Below the pieces are notes generated by a model. That model did no database searches. It had not been told where the DNA came from and worked only from the letters and a program-made list of their open reading frames with translations. Source: Blautia sp. (GTDB lineage: Bacteria; Bacillota; Clostridia; Lachnospirales; Lachnospiraceae). Taken from it: a stretch of DNA of 64,000 bases. Position 1 is the first letter of the stretch. Each line of letters opens with the position of its first letter. Below, piece by piece: positions 1 to 11,541 of the stretch. The position numbers and the translations under genes are program-made. Location: positions 1 through 64,000 of the forward strand of contig JAPFCU010000084.1 in assembly GCA_026169535.1 (NCBI GenBank), written 5' to 3'.

Positions 1-63
1 TCACACGATTCCAAATGTCAACATGTATGTAGTTTTGAAAGTGCAATCCAAATACACTTTTAT

Positions 64-136
64 TCCTCCTTAGCTCAGTCGGTAGAGCATGCGGCTGTTA
101 ACCGCAGTGTCGTTGGTTCAAGTCCAACAGGGGGAG
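64..136 (+). tRNA. tRNA-Asn (GTT)
   Basis: A full cloverleaf can be drawn. The 7-bp acceptor stem pairs 64-70 with 129-135, and the discriminator is G136. The D arm contains AGCTCAG, the anticodon stem-loop is TGCGG-CTGTTAA-CCGCA with anticodon GTT, and the T arm is GTTGG-TTCAAGT-CCAAC. CCA is not encoded. It is the first of three closely spaced tRNA genes on the same strand, so co-transcription is likely. Confidence 0.96.
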
Positions 137-183
137 TTCGGAAATTAAACGTTTATGCGTGAAGTCCGATATAAATAGTACCT

Positions 184-255
184 GGCTCCATGGTCAAGCG
201 GTTAAGACACCGCCCTTTCACGGCGGTAACAGGGGTTCAAATCCCCTTGGAGTCA
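184..255 (+). tRNA. tRNA-Glu (TTC)
   Basis: The acceptor stem pairs 184-190 with 248-254 (one G-U pair), and A255 is the discriminator. The anticodon arm is CCGCC-CTTTCAC-GGCGG with anticodon TTC, and the T arm is AGGGG-TTCAAAT-CCCCT. No CCA is encoded. It lies 47 nt after tRNA-Asn and 34 nt before tRNA-Cys. Confidence 0.96.
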
Positions 256-289
256 CTTCCTTTAATAGGAAACATACAATATAATATAT

Positions 290-360
290 GGTGCCATAGC
301 CAAGTGGTAAGGCAAAGGTCTGCAACACCTCTATCCCCGGTTCAAATCCGGGTGGCACCT
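290..360 (+). tRNA. tRNA-Cys (GCA)
   Basis: The acceptor stem pairs 290-296 with 353-359. The anticodon is GCA in the loop TCTGCAACA, and the T arm is CCCGG-TTCAAAT-CCGGG. The discriminator is T360; U73 is the known identity element for CysRS, which supports the call. CCA is not encoded. It is the last tRNA before a terminator. Confidence 0.96.
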
Positions 361-362
361 CT

Positions 363-396
363 AAAAAACCTTGAAATTTATATTTCAAGGTTTTTT
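363..396 (+). terminator. Intrinsic terminator of the tRNA cluster
   Basis: A perfect 9-bp stem (CCTTGAAAT/ATTTCAAGG) with a TTAT loop is flanked by six A and six T, starting 2 nt after tRNA-Cys. The stretch from here to 527 holds no intact gene. A ribosome-binding-like AGGAGG (415-420) followed by a short reading frame ending at a TAA near 471 may be a decayed 5' end of the adjacent beta-galactosidase pseudogene. Confidence 0.9.
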
Positions 397-527
397 GTTA
401 TGTATAAAATCATCAGGAGGAATTGCCTGATTACGAAAATCAGATGGAGGAATCCCTACCTGTTTTTTAAAAGTGTTTTTGCATTTGTAATACGAAGGTT
501 TAGAATATACTGCATAGGTGTAAGATT

Positions 528-3211
<2,684 letters not shown>

Positions 3212-3217
3212 AGAAAA

Positions 3218-4573
3218 ATGAACGAAAAGAAATACTTGAAATGGTACAATAAGGTGGGATATGGTTCCGGTGACATTGCCGGAAATGTAGTGTATGCGTT
3301 TCTGTCTTCCTTTGTCATGATCTATCTTACGAATACAGTAGGGCTGAATCCCGGTATCGTAGGAACTCTGATTGCAGTATCAAAGCTTTTTGACGGCATC
3401 ACAGATATGTTTTTTGGATTTCTGATCGATAAGACAAAGAGCCGCCTTGGAAAAGCCCGTCCGTGGATGCTGTGGGCTTATATCGGCTGTGCGGTGACAC
3501 TGGCCGCAATCTTTGCCATCCCCACAAGTATGGGAACATTTGCCCAGTATGCATGGTTTTTTATTGCCTATACATTATTAAATGCTGTTTTTTATACAGC
3601 AAATAATATCGCATATTCTGCACTGACTGCACTGGTGACAAAAAACAGTAAGGAACGTGTGCAGATGGGTTCCTACCGCTTTATATTTGCGTTTTCCACC
3701 AGTCTTCTGATCCAGTCCCTGACCATTGGTTTTGTAGAATGGATGGGCGGCGGCGCTGCCGGCTGGAGAATGGTGGCTGTGATCTATGCGGTGATCGGTC
3801 TGGCAGTAAATACGATTTCTGTATTTTCTGTAAAAGAGCTGCCGGAAGAAGAATTAAATGATGGGAAAGCATCAGGAACAGACGAAAAATATTCTCTGCT
3901 TGATGCCGGGAAACTTCTTTTTACAAACAAGTATTATGTAATGATCTGTGCGACTTATATTCTGCAGCAGATCTATACGGCAATGTTGAATATGGGTATT
4001 TATTATATGACCTATATTCTTTTTAATGAAAAATTGTACGGAGTATTTTCCTGGGTCATTAATATCCCTCTGATCATAGCTCTTCTGATTACGCCTGTCT
4101 TAGTAGAAAAGTGGAACGGGATGTATAAACTGAATCTGACAGGATATGTCATTGGTACTGTGGGAAGGGCTCTGGTAGTCCTGGCAGGTTATATGGGAAG
4201 TGTTCCTCTGATGCTCCTGTTTACAGGAATTGCGGCCTTTGGTATGGGACCGTGGCAGGGAGACATGAATGCGGTGATCGCATCCTGCTCCGAGTATACT
4301 TATCTTACAAAAAATAAAAGAGTGGATGGAACCATGTATTCCTGTACTTCTCTTGGGATCAAGCTGGGCGGTGGCATTGGTATTGCAATTACCGGATGGC
4401 TGCTGGATTTTAGTGGATTTGACGGAACTCTTGCAGAACAGAGCGCTTCCTGTATCCGTATGCTTCAGATTATGTATCTGTGGATACCGGTTGTGATTAC
4501 TCTGGTTATTACGCTGCTGATGTCAAAGATGAATGTGGAACATGCAAATGAAGAACTGAAAAAGAAACTCTGA
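3218..4573 (+). CDS. GPH-family sugar:cation symporter (MelB/LacS/XynB-like MFS)
   Basis: The 451-aa membrane protein has about twelve hydrophobic segments and the glycoside-pentoside-hexuronide family hallmarks: an N-terminal GYGSGDIAGNVVYAFLSS, then DGITDMFFGFLIDKTKSRLGKARPWMLW, whose D and R-rich loop matches MelB. It lacks the PTS IIA-like tail of LacS. Members import oligosaccharides or glycosides with Na+ or H+. It starts 6 nt after the beta-galactosidase pseudogene and is closed by a terminator shared with pyrC, so it was probably the transporter of a two-gene beta-galactoside operon. The reading frame is intact, but its metabolic partner is broken; the actual substrate cannot be read from the sequence. 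Confidence 0.88.
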   Translation: MNEKKYLKWYNKVGYGSGDIAGNVVYAFLSSFVMIYLTNTVGLNPGIVGTLIAVSKLFDGITDMFFGFLIDKTKSRLGKARPWMLWAYIGCAVTLAAIFAIPTSMGTFAQYAWFFIAYTLLNAVFYTANNIAYSALTALVTKNSKERVQMGSYRFIFAFSTSLLIQSLTIGFVEWMGGGAAGWRMVAVIYAVIGLAVNTISVFSVKELPEEELNDGKASGTDEKYSLLDAGKLLFTNKYYVMICATYILQQIYTAMLNMGIYYMTYILFNEKLYGVFSWVINIPLIIALLITPVLVEKWNGMYKLNLTGYVIGTVGRALVVLAGYMGSVPLMLLFTGIAAFGMGPWQGDMNAVIASCSEYTYLTKNKRVDGTMYSCTSLGIKLGGGIGIAITGWLLDFSGFDGTLAEQSASCIRMLQIMYLWIPVVITLVITLLMSKMNVEHANEELKKKL

Positions 4574-4599
4574 TCTATTATTAAAGAGATCCTTTTGTA

Positions 4600-4637
4600 A
4601 AAAAACACCCTGGGAATCTGATTCTCAGAGTGTTTTT
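4600..4637. terminator. Bidirectional terminator between symporter and pyrC
   Basis: A 12-bp stem with two G-U pairs (ACACCCTGGGAA/TTCTCAGAGTGT) encloses a 5-nt loop and has A-rich and T-rich flanks. It serves two convergent genes. Confidence 0.85.
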
Positions 4638-4644
4638 TATCGGT

Positions 4645-5907
4645 TCATCCCTTATAAACTACTTCTCCACGGCAGATAGTATAGTGGATTTTTCCATAAA
4701 GCTCAGCACCTTTAAACGGTGTGTTTGAAGATTTGGAAAGGAAGGTGTCCGCAGTCCATTTTTCATCCGGATCAAAGATTACCAGATCTGCCGGGGCGCC
4801 TTTTTCAATGGAACCGGAAGGAAGATGATAAAGTGCAGCAGGATTCCAGGTCATTTTTTCCAGAAGCTCCATAAGTGTCAGGTGACCGGTTTTTACGAGA
4901 TTTGTGATACCAAGGCCAAGAGAGGTTTCCAGACCGGTGATGCCGCTGGGGGCTTCTGTAAGAGGTTTGTTTTTTTCTTCCTCACTGTGGGGAGCATGGT
5001 CTGTGGCAATCAGGTCGATGGTGCCGTCTTTCAGACCTTCTATGATAGCAAGGCGGTCCTTTTCAGTGCGGAGAGGCGGATTCATTTTTGCCAGGGTACC
5101 ATAGGTAAGAACCGCCTCTTCTGTCAGTGTGAAATGGTGAGGTGTTGCTTCAGCGTGGATATCGGCTCCCAGTTTTTTGGCAAGGCGAACCAGTGCAACG
5201 GAGTTTCCGGAGCTGATGTGCTGGATTACTACAGGAGCTTTGGTATGGAGAGCAAGCATACAGTCCCGGGCTACCATAACTTCTTCGGCAATGGAGGGAG
5301 ATCCCTTGATTCCAAGTTTTTCTGAGACTTCTCCGGCATTGATGCCATTATTGGTGATAAAGCTTTTGTCTTCTTCATGAAGGCTGATAGGCATATTTAA
5401 TTGTGCCGCTTTTTCCATGGCTTTGCTGCAGAAATCAGCATCCAGAAGCGGGATACCGTCATCAGTAAAACCACAGGCACCGGCAGCTTTCAGAGCATCA
5501 AAGTCATTCATGATCTCACCTTTTAAGCCCTGAGAAACAGCGGCGGTCTGATAGATACGGATTTTTTCTTTTGCGCCCCGGGTAAGGATGTCTTTCAGAG
5601 TTTCTATAGAGTCAACGGTGGGTTTTGTATTGGCCATACAGATCACTGAGGTTACACCGCCTTTTGCGGCTGCCAGAGCGCCTGTATGCAGATCTTCCTT
5701 ATAGGTAAGTCCCGGATCACGGAAATGGATATGGGTATCGATCAGTCCGGGGGAGACAGTAAGTCCGTTCAATTCGATCATCTGCTCGTCGTCAAGAGGA
5801 GAAAGACTGGAACCAAGCTCAGAGATCTGTCCGTCTGTAATACGGATATCGGTGATTTGGTTTGTGTTTGTACGAGGGTTTATAAGGAAACCATTTTTTA
5901 GTAACAT
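4645..5907 (-). CDS. pyrC: Dihydroorotase
   Basis: Dihydroorotase cyclises N-carbamoyl-aspartate to dihydroorotate in de novo pyrimidine synthesis. The 420-aa length and motifs fit the bacterial class I amidohydrolase type: DTHIHFRDPG near residue 60 supplies the first metal histidines, later histidines lie in LHEED and QHISS, and the C-terminal-side DHAPHS carries the catalytic Asp. Start ATG at 5907 follows an AAGGAGG site. It stands alone here, without other pyr genes, and faces the symporter across a shared terminator. An unusual perfect inverted repeat lies about 50 nt upstream. Confidence 0.95.
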   Translation of the reverse strand: MLLKNGFLINPRTNTNQITDIRITDGQISELGSSLSPLDDEQMIELNGLTVSPGLIDTHIHFRDPGLTYKEDLHTGALAAAKGGVTSVICMANTKPTVDSIETLKDILTRGAKEKIRIYQTAAVSQGLKGEIMNDFDALKAAGACGFTDDGIPLLDADFCSKAMEKAAQLNMPISLHEEDKSFITNNGINAGEVSEKLGIKGSPSIAEEVMVARDCMLALHTKAPVVIQHISSGNSVALVRLAKKLGADIHAEATPHHFTLTEEAVLTYGTLAKMNPPLRTEKDRLAIIEGLKDGTIDLIATDHAPHSEEEKNKPLTEAPSGITGLETSLGLGITNLVKTGHLTLMELLEKMTWNPAALYHLPSGSIEKGAPADLVIFDPDEKWTADTFLSKSSNTPFKGAELYGKIHYTICRGEVVYKG

Positions 5908-5952
5908 AGATAATTCCTCCTTTAGGATTTGTTTTATTGTAGGGAAGTACTG

Positions 5953-5977
5953 TTTTCAGTAAAGCTTTTACTGAAAA
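5953..5977. promoter_or_regulatory. Perfect 11-bp inverted repeat upstream of pyrC
   Basis: TTTTCAGTAAA and TTTACTGAAAA flank GCT, giving an uninterrupted dyad 46-70 nt before the pyrC start. It could be a repressor operator or an mRNA leader hairpin. It does not resemble a PyrR-binding loop, and I do not recognise the family. The rest of 5978-6119 is AT-rich with nothing else I can support. Confidence 0.45.
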
Positions 5978-6119
5978 ATATTTACTTTATAAAGATACAG
6001 GATTTTCTGAACATTTTCTACCTGTATTAACTTTTCCAGATTATTATAATATACAGATAAAAAATACTTCAAGCAGTAAGTGGATGTTTTTTAGAAATAA
6101 AAAAGATTAAAAAAAGTAC

Positions 6120-6148
6120 TTTACACAGATCAGAAAACATGCTAGAAT
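6120..6148 (+). promoter_or_regulatory. Sigma-A promoter of the rpsF-ssb-rpsR operon
   Basis: TTTACA (6120-6125), a 17-nt spacer and TAGAAT (6143-6148) match the housekeeping consensus well. The predicted leader is about 70 nt and includes a small CTCTG/CAGAG hairpin near 6180-6196. S6:S18 complexes autoregulate through such leaders in Firmicutes, but I cannot confirm that structure here. Confidence 0.7.
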
Positions 6149-6226
6149 AAACAACTGTGATATATTTTCATATCCTTGCTCTCTGACAGTACAGAGGGCC
6201 ATAATGACCATAAGGAGGTAAAAAGC

Positions 6227-6514
6227 ATGAACAAGTACGAGTTAGCATTAGTTGTGAGTGCCAAAGTTGAGGATGAAGTACGTGATGCAGTAGTAGAGAA
6301 AGCAAAAAGCTACATTACACGTTACAACGGCACAATCACAGAAGTAGAAGAATGGGGTAAGAAAAAATTAGCTTACGAAATTCAGAAAATGCATGAAGGC
6401 TTCTACTATTTCATTCAGTTTGAAGCAGACGCAGAGTGTCCGGCGGAAGTAGAAAGACATGTACGCATTATGGACAATGTATTAAGATACTTAGTCATTC
6501 GTAAAGACGCATAA
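6227..6514 (+). CDS. rpsF: 30S ribosomal protein bS6
   Basis: bS6 binds 16S rRNA together with bS18 in the small-subunit platform. The 95-aa product begins MNKYELALVV, the usual family start, and carries the conserved WGKKKLAYEI stretch. I chose ATG 6227 rather than an upstream in-frame ATG because AAGGAGG sits 8 nt before it and the shorter protein has the normal family length. It is the first gene of the conserved rpsF-ssb-rpsR operon. Confidence 0.97.
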   Translation: MNKYELALVVSAKVEDEVRDAVVEKAKSYITRYNGTITEVEEWGKKKLAYEIQKMHEGFYYFIQFEADAECPAEVERHVRIMDNVLRYLVIRKDA

Positions 6515-6589
6515 TCTTTTTACAGAAAGTGGATTTTAGAAAGCACCATTAAGAAACCCGTTCACTTACTGAAAAAGAGAGGTAGAATA

Positions 6590-7042
6590 ATGAACAAAGT
6601 AATTTTAATGGGACGCTTAACAAGAGATCCTGAGGTTAGATATTCCGCAGGTGAAAATGCTCTGGCTATTGCCAGATATACGCTGGCAGTGGACAGAAGA
6701 TTCCGTCGTGACGGAGAAGCAAGTGCTGATTTTATCAGCTGTGTAGTATTCGGACGCGGAGCAGAGTTTGCAGAAAAATATTTCCATCAGGGAATTCGTA
6801 TCGTGGTCAGCGGCCGTATTCAGACCGGAAGCTATACCAACAGAGAAGGACAGAAGGTGTATACAACAGAAGTTGTTGTTGAGGAGCAGGAATTTGCAGA
6901 GAGCAAAGCTGCAAGTGACAATTATGCCGCATCCCATCCGCAGCAGAATACAGCACCATCTATGCCTGGCCCGAGCGCTGCAAGCGCAGACGGTTTCATG
7001 AATATTCCTGACGGAATTGACGAGGAGCTGCCATTTAACTGA
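6590..7042 (+). CDS. ssb: Single-stranded DNA-binding protein
   Basis: SSB coats single-stranded DNA during replication, repair and recombination. The 150-aa protein has an N-terminal OB fold of about 105 residues (MNKVILMGRLTRDPEVRYS onward), a flexible Gln/Pro/Ala-rich linker, and the acidic tip DEELPFN, close to the DDDIPF consensus that recruits partner proteins. It lies between rpsF and rpsR as in most Firmicutes, where coupling to the ribosomal genes is normal. Confidence 0.97.
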   Translation: MNKVILMGRLTRDPEVRYSAGENALAIARYTLAVDRRFRRDGEASADFISCVVFGRGAEFAEKYFHQGIRIVVSGRIQTGSYTNREGQKVYTTEVVVEEQEFAESKAASDNYAASHPQQNTAPSMPGPSAASADGFMNIPDGIDEELPFN

Positions 7043-7099
7043 GAAATCAGAAAAATGACATGCACAAGATCAGATTGAAAAAAATAGGAGGAAACTATC

Positions 7100-7363
7100 A
7101 TGGCTTACAATAGAGGCGAAAGACCGGACTCTCCCATGAAGAGAAGAGGCGGACGCAGAAGAAAAAAAGTTTGTGTATTCTGCGGCAAAGAGAATAATGA
7201 GATCGATTACAAGGATGTAGCAAAACTTAGAAAATATGTTTCTGAAAGAGGCAAAATCCTTCCGAGAAGAATCACAGGAAACTGTGCAAAACATCAGAGA
7301 GCTCTGACTGTTGCTATTAAGAGAGCACGTCACCTTTCCCTGATGCCATACGTTCAGGACTGA
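7100..7363 (+). CDS. rpsR: 30S ribosomal protein bS18
   Basis: bS18 pairs with bS6 on the small-subunit platform. The 87-aa protein has a basic N-terminus with [11 protein letters not shown] and the conserved core ([23 protein letters not shown], then the [20 protein letters not shown] block). The Cys pair CVFCG near residue 25 is typical of the zinc-binding C+ form. It is the last gene of the operon and is followed directly by a strong terminator. Confidence 0.97.
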   Translation: MAYNRGERPDSPMKRRGGRRRKKVCVFCGKENNEIDYKDVAKLRKYVSERGKILPRRITGNCAKHQRALTVAIKRARHLSLMPYVQD

Positions 7364-7373
7364 TTTAGAGATC

Positions 7374-7412
7374 AAATACCGCTGTCATTAATTGTGACAG
7401 CGGTATTTTTTT
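7374..7412 (+). terminator. Terminator after rpsR
   Basis: A perfect stem (AATACCGCTGTCA/TGTGACAGCGGTATT, about 13 bp) with a short loop is followed by a run of T. Confidence 0.92.
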
Positions 7413-7462
7413 CCATTAATTATTGGAAGGTGCCAATGACGGAGTTTCTTTTTTAAATCATA

Positions 7463-7491
7463 TGGCAATATGGCAGGAAATCTGGTATAAT
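7463..7491 (+). promoter_or_regulatory. Extended -10 promoter for gdpP-rplI-dnaB
   Basis: TGGTATAAT (consensus TATAAT at 7486-7491) has a TGN extension; the -35 region TGGCAA at 17-nt spacing is weak, as is usual for extended -10 promoters. Transcription would start near 7498, which bears on the gdpP start choice. Confidence 0.6.
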
Positions 7492-7541
7492 AAAATGCGT
7501 TGGAAGAAAACTCAGCACGAGAAAATGAAAAAAGAATGGTA

Positions 7542-9605
7542 ATGAAGATTATGGATGGTAAATTTAAGTTAAAAGGTCACCTGAAATATCTGACCAGATG
7601 GCCGCTGTATCTGACAGCTCTTCTGGTCATAGTAAACGTTGCAGTTTACGCGATAGAGGCAAAAGCCGGAGCAGTGATGACTGTGGGTATACTGATCTAT
7701 ATGGTCTGCGCTGCAGGGATTTTCTTTTATCACAGACCTCAGATGTTTAATGATCTTGTGGCTTTTGCCAGTCAATATGAGTTTCTTGAAAAAAGAGTCC
7801 TGGAAGAGCTGGCTCTGCCGTATGCAATCATGGATATGGATGGTCGGTTGATCTGGTGCAACCGGGTATTTGCAGAGCTGACTGGCAAGGATCAGTTTTA
7901 CAGAAAAAATATCAGTACGATTTTTCCGGATATTACAAAGGAGAAGCTCCCTGTTTCTGGAGAAAATGAAATTTCTGAGATAAGCACTCAGGCGGGAGAT
8001 CGTATTTACAGGATTTCCATGCAGCAGGTAAGGCTGGGAGAAGCAATGGTACATTCAGAAGTTCTGGAGGGGCTGTCAGAGAATACGAGTCTGATCGCTA
8101 TGTATCTGTATGATGAAACAGAGCTTAGAGAATATATCCAGGCAAACGAAGACAATAAACTGGTAGTTGCGCTGGCTTATCTCGATAACTACGAAGAAGC
8201 TCTGGAAAGCGTGGAGGATGTAAGGCGTTCTCTTTTGATTGCTTTGATAGACAGAAAGATTACGAAATACTTTTCAAATTACGATGGTCTTGTAAGAAAA
8301 CTGGAAAAGGATAAGTATTTTCTGATCATGCGCCAGAGCTCTCTCGAGACCTTAAAAGAACAGAAATTCCATATACTGGAAGAGGTTAAGACTGTTAATA
8401 TCGGAAATGAAATGACGGTTACGTTAAGTATCGGTATCGGTCTTAATGCGGCTACTTATCTTCAGAATTATGAGTACTGCCGTATTGCTATAGAGATGGC
8501 TCTTGGGCGGGGCGGTGATCAGGTTGTTATTAAGAATGGTGACAACATCTCCTATTTTGGAGGAAAAGCACAGCAGATGGAAAAGACAACCCGTGTGAAA
8601 GCCCGTGTGAAAGCGCAGGCTCTGAAGGAGTTTATGAGTACCAAAGAGCGAGTGGTAGTCATGGGACATAAGATAACGGACGTGGATGCCCTGGGGGCTG
8701 CTATTGGAATTTACCGCGCAGGAAAGACTCTTGGAAAACCGGTTCATATTGTAGTAAATGATCCTTCTACATCTATCAGACCTTTGATGGCAGGATATCT
8801 GAATAATCCGGATTATGAACCATCAATGTTTATTGACAGAGATCAGGCGATGGAGCTTGTGGACAATAACACGGTAGTAGTGGTTGTGGATACGAATAAA
8901 CCAAGCTATACAGAGTGCCAGGAGCTTCTTTATATGACAAAGACCATTGTGGTGCTGGATCATCATCGAAGAGGAAATGAGATCATACAGAATGCGGTAC
9001 TTTCTTATGTAGAGCCTTATGCGTCTTCTACATGTGAGATGGTGGCAGAAATTCTGCAGTATTTTTCAGATGATCTGCGTCTACGGAATATAGAAGCAGA
9101 TTGTATCTATGCAGGTATCATGATTGATACCAATAATTTTATTACGAGAGCAGGTGTACGTACTTTTGAAGCGGCTGCTTTCCTGCGCCGCAGCGGTGCG
9201 GATATGACCAGAGTACGCAAGCTTCTTCGTGATAATATAGAGTCTTATAAAGCAAAGGCAGAAGCTGTCCGTTCAGCAAATATCTATAAAGAATGCTTTG
9301 CTATTGCAAAATGCCCCAGTGAAGGACTGGAAAGTCCTACTGTAGTAGGAGCCCAGGCTGCTAATGAGCTTCTGAATATTTCCGGCGTAAAAGCTTCATT
9401 TGTACTGACACCTTATAACCATGAGGTATACATCAGTGCCAGAGCAATTGATGAGGTGAACGTACAGGTTATGATGGAAAAAATGGGTGGAGGCGGTCAT
9501 ATCAATATCGCAGGAGCCCAGGTCAAACTGCCTATTGATGAGGTAGAAGAGATGCTAAAGAAGATCATTGATGAAATGTATCAGGAAGTAGAGGAGAAAA
9601 AATGA
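7542..9605 (+). CDS. gdpP: Cyclic-di-AMP phosphodiesterase GdpP
   Basis: GdpP hydrolyses c-di-AMP to pApA at the membrane, tuning osmolyte and cell-wall homeostasis. Order of parts: two transmembrane segments in the first ~70 residues, a PAS-like domain ([13 protein letters not shown]), a degenerate GGDEF domain, then DHH and DHHA1 domains with [30 protein letters not shown] and the terminal [10 protein letters not shown]. The frame is open from a TTG at 7500, but that would make the transcript from the promoter just upstream nearly leaderless. I prefer ATG 7542 (687 aa; 7536 and 7551 are also possible), just before the usual GKFKLKG start. None has a strong ribosome binding site. The stop overlaps the rplI start (ATGA). 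Confidence 0.93.
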   Translation: MKIMDGKFKLKGHLKYLTRWPLYLTALLVIVNVAVYAIEAKAGAVMTVGILIYMVCAAGIFFYHRPQMFNDLVAFASQYEFLEKRVLEELALPYAIMDMDGRLIWCNRVFAELTGKDQFYRKNISTIFPDITKEKLPVSGENEISEISTQAGDRIYRISMQQVRLGEAMVHSEVLEGLSENTSLIAMYLYDETELREYIQANEDNKLVVALAYLDNYEEALESVEDVRRSLLIALIDRKITKYFSNYDGLVRKLEKDKYFLIMRQSSLETLKEQKFHILEEVKTVNIGNEMTVTLSIGIGLNAATYLQNYEYCRIAIEMALGRGGDQVVIKNGDNISYFGGKAQQMEKTTRVKARVKAQALKEFMSTKERVVVMGHKITDVDALGAAIGIYRAGKTLGKPVHIVVNDPSTSIRPLMAGYLNNPDYEPSMFIDRDQAMELVDNNTVVVVVDTNKPSYTECQELLYMTKTIVVLDHHRRGNEIIQNAVLSYVEPYASSTCEMVAEILQYFSDDLRLRNIEADCIYAGIMIDTNNFITRAGVRTFEAAAFLRRSGADMTRVRKLLRDNIESYKAKAEAVRSANIYKECFAIAKCPSEGLESPTVVGAQAANELLNISGVKASFVLTPYNHEVYISARAIDEVNVQVMMEKMGGGGHINIAGAQVKLPIDEVEEMLKKIIDEMYQEVEEKK

Positions 9606-10048
9606 AAGTAATTTTATTGGAAGATGTAAAATCTCTTGGAAAAAAAGGACAGATCGTAAATGTCAGCGACGGTTATGCACGAAATATGATCCTTCCAAAG
9701 AAACTGGGAGTTGAGGCAACTCCAAAGAATCTTAATGATCTGAAACTTCAGAAAGCAAATGAAGAAAAGGTGGCTCAGGAAAATCTTGAAGCTGCTCAGG
9801 CATTTGCAAAGGATTTGGAAACAAAAGAAGTGATCCTTACCTTAAAGGTGGGAGAAGGCGGAAGGACATTTGGCTCCATATCTGCAAAGGAAATTTCAGA
9901 GGCGGCAAAAACGCAGCTGAATCTGGAACTTGACAAAAAGAAACTGCAGCTGGATGGTCCAATCAAAAATCTGGGCGTAACTCAGGTTCCGGTAAAGCTT
10001 CATCCGAAGGTAACAGGAAGTCTGAAAGTCTGGGTTAAAGAAGCATAG
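9602..10048 (+). CDS. rplI: 50S ribosomal protein bL9
   Basis: bL9 binds 23S rRNA near the L1 stalk and helps frame maintenance. The 148-aa protein shows the N-terminal signature [20 protein letters not shown] with VSDGYARN, a long central helix rich in Lys/Glu, and the C-terminal domain ([10 protein letters not shown]). Its ATG overlaps the gdpP stop by 4 nt, indicating translational coupling, and it precedes dnaB, a gene order common across Firmicutes. Confidence 0.97.
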   Translation: MKVILLEDVKSLGKKGQIVNVSDGYARNMILPKKLGVEATPKNLNDLKLQKANEEKVAQENLEAAQAFAKDLETKEVILTLKVGEGGRTFGSISAKEISEAAKTQLNLELDKKKLQLDGPIKNLGVTQVPVKLHPKVTGSLKVWVKEA

Positions 10049-10066
10049 CATGGAGGATGTAGTAGT

Positions 10067-11395
10067 ATGGAAGAAGCACTGATCAGAAGGATACTTCCTC
10101 ATAGTATTGAGGCAGAACAGTCTGTGATCGGTTCCATGCTTATGGACAGAGATGCGATCCTGGTGGCATCAGAGATTTTGACAAGTGATGATTTTTATCA
10201 GAATCAGTACGGTATTATTTTTGATGCCATGGTTGAACTTTGCAATGAAGGGCAGCCGGTAGATCTGATCACGCTCCAGAACCGCCTAAAGGAAAAGGAT
10301 CTTCCACCTGATATAAGCAGCATGGAATACGTCCGGGAACTTCTGGCAGCAGTACCGACCTCTGCAAATGTAAAATATTATGCAAATATCGTAAGTGAAA
10401 AAGCCTTACTTCGTCGTCTGATCAAAGCAACGGAAGAGGTTGCCAATAACTGTTATCTGGAAAAGGAAAGCACAGAAACTCTGCTTGAAGAAGCAGAAAA
10501 GAAGCTTTTCAGTATTTTGCAGAGAAGTATCGGTGGCGATTATGTTCCGATCCAACAGGTTGTTTTGAACGCCATCAATAATATTGAAAAAGCTTCTAAG
10601 TTAAAAGGAAATGTAACCGGTATCCCAACCGGATTTGTGGATCTTGACTATAAAACATCCGGTATGCATCCCTCAGATCTTGTTCTTATCGCTGCTCGTC
10701 CGTCTATGGGAAAAACAGCATTTGTACTGAACATTGCCCAGTATATGGCTTTTAGGAAAAATGTTACGGTTGCCATATTCAGTTTGGAAATGTCAAAGGA
10801 ACAGCTGGTTAATCGTCTCCTTGCCATGGAATCACATGTAGATTCTCAAAACATGCGTACCGGAAATCTAAAAGATGAAGACTGGACAAAGCTGGTAGAG
10901 GGAGCAGATATTATTGGCCGTTCCAATTTGATTATAGATGATACGCCAGGTATCAGTATTGCAGAAATGCGTTCGAAATGCCGTAAATATAAGCTGGAAC
11001 ATAATTTGGGAATAATTATGATCGATTACCTGCAGCTTATGAGCGGAAGCGGAAAGTCCGATTCCAGGCAGCAGGAGATTTCAGATATCTCCCGTTCCCT
11101 TAAGGCGCTGGCACGTGAGCTTGGAGTACCGGTGATTGCATTGTCACAGTTAAGCCGTGCAGTGGAACAAAGACCGGATCATAGACCTATGCTTTCGGAT
11201 CTTCGAGAATCAGGAGCAATCGAACAGGATGCCGATGTGGTTATGTTTCTTTACAGAGATGATTATTACCATAAAGATACAGAAAAAAAAGATATTGCGG
11301 AGGTTATCATAGCAAAGCAGAGAAATGGTCCTATTGGAACGATAGAGCTTGTATGGCTGCCGCGGTATACTCAGTTCGTAAATATGAAAAAATAA
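10067..11395 (+). CDS. dnaB: Replicative DNA helicase
   Basis: DnaB is the hexameric helicase that unwinds DNA ahead of the replisome. The 442-aa protein has an N-terminal primase-interacting domain (IEAEQSVIGSML), a linker helix and a RecA-like C-terminal motor. That motor carries Walker A ARPSMGKTA, Walker B-type IMIDYLQLM, the SQLSRAVEQR loop and the conserved DLRESGAIEQDAD. The length is normal and no intein is present. It is the third gene of the gdpP-rplI-dnaB operon. Confidence 0.97.
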   Translation: MEEALIRRILPHSIEAEQSVIGSMLMDRDAILVASEILTSDDFYQNQYGIIFDAMVELCNEGQPVDLITLQNRLKEKDLPPDISSMEYVRELLAAVPTSANVKYYANIVSEKALLRRLIKATEEVANNCYLEKESTETLLEEAEKKLFSILQRSIGGDYVPIQQVVLNAINNIEKASKLKGNVTGIPTGFVDLDYKTSGMHPSDLVLIAARPSMGKTAFVLNIAQYMAFRKNVTVAIFSLEMSKEQLVNRLLAMESHVDSQNMRTGNLKDEDWTKLVEGADIIGRSNLIIDDTPGISIAEMRSKCRKYKLEHNLGIIMIDYLQLMSGSGKSDSRQQEISDISRSLKALARELGVPVIALSQLSRAVEQRPDHRPMLSDLRESGAIEQDADVVMFLYRDDYYHKDTEKKDIAEVIIAKQRNGPIGTIELVWLPRYTQFVNMKK

Positions 11396-11406
11396 ATCCT
11401 TATATG

Positions 11407-11459
11407 CAAAAACCGGAGCTTTGGAAGTTATCTGCACTTTTGAACGCTTCGGTTTTTTG
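11407..11459 (+). terminator. Terminator after dnaB
   Basis: AAAAACCGGAGC pairs with GCTTCGGTTTTTT (one G-U) across a loop of about 26 nt, ending in a T tract. The loop is longer than usual. Confidence 0.6.
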
Positions 11460-11492
11460 CAGAATGGGTTGGATTCTGTCGAACGCTTTAGG

Positions 11493-11520
11493 TTGAAATC
11501 CATTTATACTCTGCTATAAT
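11493..11520 (+). promoter_or_regulatory. Sigma-A promoter of the MerR-type gene
   Basis: TTGAAA (11493-11498), a 16-nt spacer and TATAAT (11515-11520), followed by an AGGAGGTG ribosome binding site before ATG 11542. Confidence 0.7.
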
Positions 11521-11541
11521 TTATTTTGTAGGAGGTGTGGT

